DNA from: an uncultured Bacteroidales bacterium
Lineage (GTDB): Bacteria; Bacteroidota; Bacteroidia; Bacteroidales; F082
Length of the DNA stretch: 33,815 nucleotides
Assembly (NCBI GenBank): GCA_946408345.1
Contig: CAMJRR010000025.1
Span: 1-33,815, forward strand
Reading direction: 5' to 3'
The translations under genes and the position numbers were made by a program. Below, piece by piece: positions 25,051 to 33,815 of the stretch. The notes beneath the pieces were generated by a model, which worked only from the letters and a program-made list of their open reading frames with translations, was not told the origin of the DNA and made no database searches. Each line of letters opens with the position of its first letter. The first letter of the stretch is position 1.

Positions 25051-25806
25051 ATGCAAGAGGTGCTCCAAACATATCATCTGTCAATCGGCTACAAAGGCCA
25101 AGCCCTGATGCCCGCCATCGACGTGAGCCTCAACGAAGGCGATATTGTGGCCTTGGCAGGTCCCAACGGCTCGGGCAAGACGACGCTGTTCAAGACGCTG
25201 TCGGCAAGCATAAAGCCCGTCGGCGGCGAGGTCAAGCTGTTTGGCAAGGACCTGCGCGACTACTCCCCCACCGAACGCAGCTCGCTTTTCAGCCTCGTGC
25301 TGACCGAGAAGCCCGACGACCTCTTCCTGAAGGTCTTTGACATCGTGGCCGCTGGACGCTATCCCCATCTCGGCCTTCTCGCCAAACTGAAAGCCGATGA
25401 CGAGCAGATCATCTACGACAGCCTTGAAACCGTCGGCATCAGCCATTTGGTCAATCGCAATTTCGTTTCCCTCAGCGACGGCGAGCAACAGAAAGTAATG
25501 ATTGCCAAAGCCTTGGTGCAGGACACGCCTCTCATCTTCATGGACGAACCTGCCGCCTTCCTCGACTATCCGAGCAAAATCGAGTTGGTGAACATCATGC
25601 ACAAGCTCTCACGCGAGAAAAAGAAAGCCATCCTCTTCAGCAGCCACGACCTTGACCTTTTGCTCCGCCACGCCGACATGATGTGGGTAGTGGCCCCGCA
25701 GCAGCCTTTGCGCCAAGGCACACCAAAAGAATTGGTTGAGCAAGGAATTATTGATGAATACTTTAAGCCTATCGTGGCTAAGGAAGAGTTTTATTGGATG
25801 AAATGA
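25051..25806 (+). CDS. FecE/BtuD-type ABC transporter ATP-binding protein
   Basis: 251 residues, one nucleotide-binding domain. Walker A GPNGSGKT is at 37-44, the signature LSDGEQQKV at 141-149, Walker B LIFMDEP at 161-167, and the H-loop is in LFSSHDLDLLL near 195. The family powers import of iron chelates or cobalamin with the permease encoded before it. The signature motif has D in place of the usual G in LSGGE, a common variant in this subfamily. Its stop codon overlaps the next start (ATGA), suggesting coupling. The gap to the permease gene is filled by an inverted-repeat element rather than being a tight junction. Confidence 0.92.
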   Translation: MQEVLQTYHLSIGYKGQALMPAIDVSLNEGDIVALAGPNGSGKTTLFKTLSASIKPVGGEVKLFGKDLRDYSPTERSSLFSLVLTEKPDDLFLKVFDIVAAGRYPHLGLLAKLKADDEQIIYDSLETVGISHLVNRNFVSLSDGEQQKVMIAKALVQDTPLIFMDEPAAFLDYPSKIELVNIMHKLSREKKKAILFSSHDLDLLLRHADMMWVVAPQQPLRQGTPKELVEQGIIDEYFKPIVAKEEFYWMK

Positions 25807-26303
25807 AAGACAACACAACAAAAATCACTTCCGCATTCCCGATGAGCCCGCTGATTGTCATCATCACGATGCTCTACAACTTGCTGATTTTTTCAATGGT
25901 TTATAATGCCTTTCGAAGCTCTATTATTGTTTTGGAAATCATCTCATTAGTCTTTCTGATATGCCCTTCATTCTTCATTCCATTACGTCTGGTCGTCACC
26001 GAAAAAAGCCTAAGAATCTGGCGGCCCATAGGCAAAGTGGAAATACCACTTGAGGACATCAAATCGTGCACCGTCATTGAAGATAGTCGTAGTATTTTCG
26101 ACAAAACCATCCGAACTTTCGGCAGCGGCGGATTGTATGGCTTCATCGGCCATTTCAAGCACGACCAATACGGGAAAATGAGGTTGTTCGTCACGTATAC
26201 CAAACAATGTTTCCTCATCCGAATGAAAGACGAGCGACACTTTATCATCAGTTCGCCGAAGCGGGAGGAGATTGTGGAGTTTATTTCCCAACACATCAAA
26301 TAA
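25803..26303 (+). CDS. Small membrane protein with PH-like domain
   Basis: 166 residues from ATG 25803, which overlaps the stop of the ABC ATPase gene; an in-frame TTG at 25794 is less likely. Two transmembrane helices lie at about residues 13-36 and 42-62 (LIVIITMLYNLLIFSMVYNAF, then IIVLEIISLVFLICPSFFI). A PH-type fold follows, with the usual RLVVTEKSLRIWRPIGKVEIPLEDI opening and ending in SPKREEIVEFISQHIK. Such bacterial PH proteins are common and mostly of unknown role. Location suggests co-transcription with the ABC genes, but no functional link is visible. Confidence 0.65.
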   Translation: MKDNTTKITSAFPMSPLIVIITMLYNLLIFSMVYNAFRSSIIVLEIISLVFLICPSFFIPLRLVVTEKSLRIWRPIGKVEIPLEDIKSCTVIEDSRSIFDKTIRTFGSGGLYGFIGHFKHDQYGKMRLFVTYTKQCFLIRMKDERHFIISSPKREEIVEFISQHIK

Positions 26304-26346
26304 GTCAAATTTTTGTTTTCAGCAATAAAAGAATCTTGTTTTTTTG

Positions 26347-26354
26347 TAATTTTG
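26347..26354 (+). promoter_or_regulatory. -7 element of typA
   Basis: TAATTTTG matches TAnnTTTG and lies 32 bases before ATG 26387. It rules out the long in-frame extension that begins inside the preceding gene. Confidence 0.6.
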
Positions 26355-26386
26355 CGCCTTCAATTATTGCAGCAATTTTTACTAAA

Positions 26387-28201
26387 ATGCAGAATATCAG
26401 AAATATAGCGATTATCGCTCACGTTGACCACGGCAAGACCACCCTCGTGGACCGTATCCTTTACCAATCCCAACTCTTCAAGGAATCGGACGAAGCCCCT
26501 GGCCAACTCATTTTGGACAACAACGACCTCGAACGCGAACGCGGCATCACCATCCTTTCGAAGAACGTGTCCGTGCGCTACAAGGACGTAAAAATCAATA
26601 TCATCGATACTCCTGGCCACGCCGACTTTGGCGGTGAGGTGGAGCGCGTGCTCAATATGGCCGACGGCGTGCTGCTGCTCGTCGACGCCTTCGAAGGCCC
26701 CATGCCGCAGACCCGTTTCGTGCTGCAAAAGGCCATCGAGTTGGGGCTGAAGCCCATCGTGGTCATCAACAAGGTGGACAAACCCAACTGTCGCCCCGAT
26801 GAGGTGCAAGAGGCTGTCTTCGACCTAATGTTCAACCTCGGTGCCACTGAAGACCAGCTGGACTTCCCCACTGTCTATGGTTCATCCAAACAAGGCTGGA
26901 TGTCGGACCATTGGGAAAATGTCACCGATAACGTCTCCTACCTCTTGGACGTCATCATCGACACCATCCCGCCCGCGAAGTTCGAGGAAGGAACACCGCA
27001 AATGCTCATCACCTCTCTTGACTATAGTTCATATGTGGGACGTATCGCAGTGGGTCGTCTGAAACGCGGCACCCTGCAGGCCGGACAGAATGTTTCTTTG
27101 GTGAAACGCGACGGCTCTGTCACCCGCTCCACTATCAAGGAGCTCTATACCTTTGAAGGTCTGGGCAAGGAACGCACCAAGAAACCCGTCGAGGCTGGCG
27201 ACATCATCGCGCTGATGGGCATCGATGACTTCGAGATCGGCGACACCGTGGCCGACTACGAAAATCCCGAACCGCTGCCGCCCATCCATGTTGACGAGCC
27301 GACGATGAGCATGTTGTTCACCATCAACAACTCGCCATTCTTCGGCAAGGAAGGCAAATATGTGACTTCGCGTCACCTGCGCGAACGCCTATACAAAGAG
27401 ACCGAGAAGAACCTCGCCCTGAAGGTGGAAGACACCGACTCACCCGACGCGCTGATGGTCTATGGTCGCGGTATTCTGCACCTCAGCATCCTCGTCGAGA
27501 CTATGCGTCGCGAAGGCTATGAGCTGCAACTCGGACAGCCCAAGGTCATCATCAAATACATCGACGATGTGAAGTGCGAACCTATCGAATGCCTCACCGT
27601 CCTAGTTCCTGAAGACTTCTCGGGCCGCGTCATCGAGCAGGTCAGTGCCCGCAAGGGTGAAATGACTCAGATGGAACCCAAGGGCGACCGCATGTGCCTC
27701 GACTTCGACATCCCGTCGCGCGGACTTATCGGCTTGAGGAACGTCCTGCTGACCGTCACTGAGGGTGAGGCCATCGTTTCGCACCGCTTCAAGGACTACG
27801 AGCCTTGGAAGGGCGATATGCCTTCTCGAAACGTCGGTGCCTTGATTTCTATGGAAACGGGACAAGCCATCCCATACGCCATCTGGAAATTGCAGGACCG
27901 TGGCATCTTCTTTGTCAACCCGAATGAGGATGTCTATGCTGGCGAGGTCATCGGTGAGAACACGCGTTCGAACGACATTGTCATCAACGTGTGCAAGACC
28001 AAGCACCTCACCAACGTGCGCGCCTCCGGCAGCGACGAGGCCATTCGTCTCATCCCGCCAGTGCGCTTCTCGTTGGAGGAATACATGGAATACATCCGCG
28101 ATGACGAGTATCTTGAGGTCACGCCAAAGAGCTTACGTTTGAGAAAAATCATCCTCGACGAGCTAGAGCGCAAACGTGCCTCACGCCGTGGAGAGGAATG
28201 A
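26387..28201 (+). CDS. typA: Ribosome-associated GTPase TypA/BipA
   Basis: 604 residues, the normal length. The GTPase domain shows [12 protein letters not shown] (G1) at about 11-22, the switch I region [26 protein letters not shown] (G3) and [10 protein letters not shown] (G4). Domains II and III, the EF-G-like domain and the TypA-specific C-terminal domain follow, with [25 protein letters not shown] and [21 protein letters not shown]. TypA binds the 70S ribosome and aids 50S assembly and stress growth. The chosen start gives the family-standard N-terminus [19 protein letters not shown]. The gene is GC-rich, like the other core genes here. Confidence 0.97.
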   Translation: MQNIRNIAIIAHVDHGKTTLVDRILYQSQLFKESDEAPGQLILDNNDLERERGITILSKNVSVRYKDVKINIIDTPGHADFGGEVERVLNMADGVLLLVDAFEGPMPQTRFVLQKAIELGLKPIVVINKVDKPNCRPDEVQEAVFDLMFNLGATEDQLDFPTVYGSSKQGWMSDHWENVTDNVSYLLDVIIDTIPPAKFEEGTPQMLITSLDYSSYVGRIAVGRLKRGTLQAGQNVSLVKRDGSVTRSTIKELYTFEGLGKERTKKPVEAGDIIALMGIDDFEIGDTVADYENPEPLPPIHVDEPTMSMLFTINNSPFFGKEGKYVTSRHLRERLYKETEKNLALKVEDTDSPDALMVYGRGILHLSILVETMRREGYELQLGQPKVIIKYIDDVKCEPIECLTVLVPEDFSGRVIEQVSARKGEMTQMEPKGDRMCLDFDIPSRGLIGLRNVLLTVTEGEAIVSHRFKDYEPWKGDMPSRNVGALISMETGQAIPYAIWKLQDRGIFFVNPNEDVYAGEVIGENTRSNDIVINVCKTKHLTNVRASGSDEAIRLIPPVRFSLEEYMEYIRDDEYLEVTPKSLRLRKIILDELERKRASRRGEE

Positions 28202-28331
28202 TTTTGAAAGTGTGCCATCCACAACGCTGAATGCAAAGCATTTCCAATCACACAAAGCTTCGCTGGGAGATTTAGGAGGCTGATTACATTTGAAAACTAC
28301 TACTTGTACAGTCTCCAAAAAAAATTGCAAG

Positions 28332-28358
28332 AAGTCGGCCTTTATGTCCGACTTTTTT
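28332..28358 (+). terminator. Intrinsic terminator downstream of typA
   Basis: AAGTCGG (28332-28338) pairs with CCGACTT (28348-28354) and is followed by a T-run. It is 130 bases after the typA stop. The rest of the gap 28202-28451 shows no gene. Confidence 0.75.
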
Positions 28359-28359
28359 G

Positions 28360-28367
28360 TATTTTTG
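28360..28367 (+). promoter_or_regulatory. -7 element of the lipoprotein/paralogue group
   Basis: TATTTTTG directly after the typA terminator. The leader to the ATG at 28452 would be about 80 bases, longer than at most genes here. Confidence 0.55.
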
Positions 28368-28451
28368 CACAATTGAAAACTAGCAGAAAATCAAGTCAAC
28401 AGCTTGTGGGGGAATTTTATTTTATTAATTTGATTATCAAATAAATATCAT

Positions 28452-29042
28452 ATGTCAAAACTTAAGAAGACTCTCATTGTCCTTTTCGTCACCATAGGAT
28501 TGGCTTCATGCGATGTGCTAAACCAAGTAGCCCAAATGGCCAATTTTGCGACCTGTTCCTTCGATTTCAATAGTCTCAACCAAATTCAAATGCTTGGTGT
28601 CAACTTAAGCAAGGGTATGTCGAAAAGCGACCTCAACGCTTCACAACTGCTTTCTCTGGCAAACGCCATTATGAGCAAGCAGCTCCCCGTTACTTTCAAT
28701 GTTAACCTCGATGTCAAGAACCCCAACTCCATCGCTGCTTCGATGGCCAAGATGGATTATATCATCAGCCTCAATGGCAAGGAAGTCGTCAGCACCACGC
28801 TCAACAATAGCGTCAGTGTACCTGCCAATTCCACCAATATTGTCTCAATCCCCATTAGGACAGATTTGTTCCAACTCTTTAGTGGCGAATCGGCAGATGC
28901 CATTGTGAGCCTCGCCTTCAAACTGGCTGGTGCTAACAGTAATCCTGTCAATATAGGCATCAAAGTAAAGCCTTATATTACTATTGGCAATCAACAACTC
29001 GCCTACCCAGATTACATTACCATTAACAAGACCTTGCAATAA
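28452..29042 (+). CDS. LEA type 2-like lipoprotein
   Basis: 196 residues. The lipoprotein signal MSKLKKTLIVLFVTIGLASC puts the lipidated cysteine at residue 20. The mature part has the pattern of a LEA2/WHy domain: FNVNLDVKNPNSIAASMAKMDYIISLNGKEVVSTTLNNSVSVPANSTNIVSIPI, with the NPN of such domains and a following strand pair. The product would be anchored in a membrane facing the periplasm or outside. It precedes two membrane proteins by only 8 bases, so a shared transcript is likely. Its role is unknown. Confidence 0.75.
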   Translation: MSKLKKTLIVLFVTIGLASCDVLNQVAQMANFATCSFDFNSLNQIQMLGVNLSKGMSKSDLNASQLLSLANAIMSKQLPVTFNVNLDVKNPNSIAASMAKMDYIISLNGKEVVSTTLNNSVSVPANSTNIVSIPIRTDLFQLFSGESADAIVSLAFKLAGANSNPVNIGIKVKPYITIGNQQLAYPDYITINKTLQ

Positions 29043-29050
29043 ACTCCGAA

Positions 29051-29836
29051 ATGACGGACCTCGTTGAAAAGCATTACAGCATCGACCCTGGGATGGGAAA
29101 AAAAATGGACGGTTGTCCCTACTCCATTTACGAAGACGGACATGATGTGAAAGAATATATCATTCCCCCAAAGGGGTATGTATTTGTTTCTTTCCGGTTC
29201 GACCCCGATGCCCGTAATCAAATATATGACGGAAAACTTTCCGCAGAATACGCAAAAGTGCCATTCAATGAACGTATTAAGGACAATCTTTGGAAATTCA
29301 TTTTGGCCTTTGTTATCCTTGCAATTGCCGCAGTGATTGCTGTTTTGGCTGCAGGTGTGTTCAAAAAAACAGGCACAAATCCACGTCCACCCAAAGCACC
29401 CAAAACCATCGTACAACCCAAAGACACGGTGGCAAAACAAGATAAGACCACGACCATTGTAGAAATGCCGAACACCGACACATCAAGCGTTTCTCAGACC
29501 GATAATGACAAACCGGTCTCAAATACGGAATTGACTGTCAATCCAATACAGGAGTCCCAACAACCTAAGGCCGACGATCCCAACTCCCAATTCAAGAAAG
29601 AGTTTTGGACACTTATTCACCAACGCACCAATATGATGGATCCTTACCATGAACTATATGTAAACAACAAGGGTAAGGTCAGTGGTGAAGAATTTGACTA
29701 TCTTCGTTTTACCATACTAAAGGATTACAACAGTTTTAAAAGTTGGAACAACAACCTAAAGAAAATCCCAGAAAGCCAGCTTCAATCCATCGAATCCATT
29801 GACGTGCTAATCAATAAATTGAAAATAAATGAATAA
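29051..29836 (+). CDS. Single-span membrane protein, first of two tandem paralogues
   Basis: 261 residues; I do not recognise the family. The N-terminal domain (1-75) has DPGMGKKMDGCPYSIYEDGHDVKEYIIPPKGY and YDGK. One transmembrane helix is at about 80-106 (FILAFVILAIAAVIAVLAAGVF). A Pro/Thr/Lys-rich linker (about 107-180) leads to a C-terminal helical domain with FKKEFWTLIHQRTNMMDPY and EEFDYLRFTILKDYNSFKSW. The next gene encodes the same three parts with clear similarity. It follows the lipoprotein gene by 8 bases. Lower GC than typA or gcvP. Confidence 0.7.
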   Translation: MTDLVEKHYSIDPGMGKKMDGCPYSIYEDGHDVKEYIIPPKGYVFVSFRFDPDARNQIYDGKLSAEYAKVPFNERIKDNLWKFILAFVILAIAAVIAVLAAGVFKKTGTNPRPPKAPKTIVQPKDTVAKQDKTTTIVEMPNTDTSSVSQTDNDKPVSNTELTVNPIQESQQPKADDPNSQFKKEFWTLIHQRTNMMDPYHELYVNNKGKVSGEEFDYLRFTILKDYNSFKSWNNNLKKIPESQLQSIESIDVLINKLKINE

Positions 29837-29862
29837 CCAATAAGTTCGCTAGTTTATTCTTT

Positions 29863-30750
29863 ATGTCAAATACAGGAACAGATCATTTTTATTTTGTCGA
29901 TCCTGGAATCGGCGAAAAACAATCAGGTTGCCCGTATACTTTTTATAAAGATGGGCACGATATTAGGACATTCATTACTCCACCTGATGGATATGAACTG
30001 ACCGATTTCAAACTTGAGCCGTATCCAGAAGACAAATTCTATGACGGAAAAATCGTTGCCCAATTCAAGAAAATCACATTTGCCGAGAAGTTGAAAAGGA
30101 ATCTTAAAAGGTACGTTTTGATTTTCTTGACCATCATTGGACTCTTGGCTGCTGCAGTTTTCGGTTTCAATTTTGTTAAGCAACATAAAAATGGTATACG
30201 GAGAAGACTCAAATTAAAACCCAAGACCGAAATCAAAGCCAAGCCTGTTGACAAAACAAAACAGAAACAGGGTTCAGACACCACCTCTTTCAATAAAAAA
30301 ATAGTTAAACTTAACAACGGGGATATCAAACAAAAAAAGACTGGGAACGAAGAAATACAAAAAGCTGCTACTCCCGATAATAATGAGCACAATGAAAGCC
30401 TAATGGCTTCACAGCCTGAAATAGACCCTAACTCCGATCAAGGGTCACCACAGGCAATATTGACGACTGAACAATTCCAACAAGAGTTTTGGGATATGAT
30501 TCACCGTAAAGCAAGACAGATGAGCACTTATGGCGATCTTTATAGGAAATATAAAGACTCTAATATCAATGGCAATGAATTCAGTTATCTGTACGCAACC
30601 ATTCTTGAAAACAATAACGCATTCGATGTTTGGAAAGCCAAAATGCTGCAGATTCCTGAAGATGAGATCAATTCCATCAATTCCATTAGCGCATTGAAGC
30701 AAAAACTCGAAGAATATGAAGACGAAGAAGAAGACGAAAATGAAGAATGA
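29863..30750 (+). CDS. Single-span membrane protein, second tandem paralogue
   Basis: 295 residues with the same layout as the preceding gene's product. The N-terminal domain (DPGIGEKQSGCPYTFYKDGHDIRTFITPPDGY, YDGK), one transmembrane helix at about 85-105 (VLIFLTIIGLLAAAVFGFNFV), and a long Lys/Thr/Gln-rich linker are followed by FQQEFWDMIHRKARQMSTYGDLY and NEFSYLYATILENNNAFDVW. The C-terminus is strongly acidic (EEYEDEEEDENEE). Nearly half of the first 75 or so residues match the preceding paralogue. It arose by tandem duplication. Function unknown; similar proteins may be restricted to Bacteroidota. Confidence 0.7.
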   Translation: MSNTGTDHFYFVDPGIGEKQSGCPYTFYKDGHDIRTFITPPDGYELTDFKLEPYPEDKFYDGKIVAQFKKITFAEKLKRNLKRYVLIFLTIIGLLAAAVFGFNFVKQHKNGIRRRLKLKPKTEIKAKPVDKTKQKQGSDTTSFNKKIVKLNNGDIKQKKTGNEEIQKAATPDNNEHNESLMASQPEIDPNSDQGSPQAILTTEQFQQEFWDMIHRKARQMSTYGDLYRKYKDSNINGNEFSYLYATILENNNAFDVWKAKMLQIPEDEINSINSISALKQKLEEYEDEEEDENEE

Positions 30751-30775
30751 ACAACATAATTAAATCAAATCGAAA

Positions 30776-33640
<2,865 letters not shown>

Positions 33641-33670
33641 GGATTTGTTTCACACAGAATACAAAGAATG

Positions 33671-33702
33671 AAAAAATCGCAGCCTTCGGGTTGCGATTTT
33701 TT
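33671..33702. terminator. Strong bidirectional intrinsic terminator after gcvP
   Basis: A 14-bp stem with a G-T wobble (AAAAAATCGCAGCC paired to GGTTGCGATTTTTT) closes on a TTCG tetraloop. It has an A-run on one side and a T-run on the other, so it works in both directions. Confidence 0.92.
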
Positions 33703-33760
33703 CGTTTTACAAAGTTATTCTCTTAACATCTAACCATCGCAAGTGTTTATCATTCTTTAT

Positions 33761-33815
33761 GGGATACTGTCCCAAAAAGTGTGTCTGAGCGTTGGCGCGT
33801 AAAAAAAGGGACTGG
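33761..33815. mobile_element. Possible insertion-sequence end at the window edge
   Basis: GGGATACTGTCCC followed by AAAAAGTGTGTC looks like the terminal inverted repeat of some insertion sequences. Only about 55 bases remain in the window and no transposase gene is visible. Confidence 0.25.

Noticed and set aside
26207..26386. 60-residue N-terminal extension of TypA
   Set aside because: It overlaps the PH-like gene and its own promoter; family proteins start at the [17 protein letters not shown] region.

Overview
The window looks like chromosomal DNA of a Bacteroidales bacterium (phylum Bacteroidota). Start sites are preceded by the Bacteroidota sigma-factor -7 element TAnnTTTG rather than by strong ribosome binding sites. 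The gene content also fits: a C10 (streptopain-like) peptidase with a Bacteroidota-style C-terminus, a TPP-riboswitch-controlled TonB-dependent receptor, a lipoprotein-type RND adaptor and single-chain GcvP. No rRNA or tRNA gene was seen.

Layout, left to right. The 3' end of a Tex-like S1-domain gene is followed by a secreted C10 cysteine peptidase. Next is an RND efflux operon (lipoprotein adaptor, inner-membrane pump, TolC-like channel) and an outer-membrane barrel protein. On the minus strand lie trmN6-like and rimM genes, divergent from a 10TM heavy-metal/manganese exporter. A four-helix-bundle/zinc-finger protein (minus) stands back to back with a TPP riboswitch and its TonB-dependent receptor. 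A PreA-type dihydropyrimidine dehydrogenase with an extra N-terminal cysteine domain (minus) follows.

The most notable region is 17.2-23.7 kb: a compact type I CRISPR-Cas operon in the order cas6, cas5, cas3, a large-subunit candidate and cas7, then an 11-repeat array that starts 7 nt after the cas7 stop codon. No cas1, cas2 or cas4 is present and there is no room for a normal leader. The repeats keep both arms nearly unchanged (4 substitutions in 209 positions), but 8 of 11 differ from the commonest sequence in the 4-5 nt between the conserved CC and GG. The genes and array are probably one transcript, with Cas6 separating mRNA from crRNA.

Right of the array are a FecCD/FecE-type ABC importer pair split by a 166-bp inverted-repeat element, a small PH-like protein and typA/bipA. 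After these comes an undescribed group made of one LEA2-like lipoprotein and two tandem paralogous single-span membrane proteins. Then come gcvP with a strong terminator and a possible insertion-sequence end at the window edge.

Several intergenic gaps carry long imperfect palindromes, two of which share the word AGCTATCAGCC and may belong to one dispersed family.
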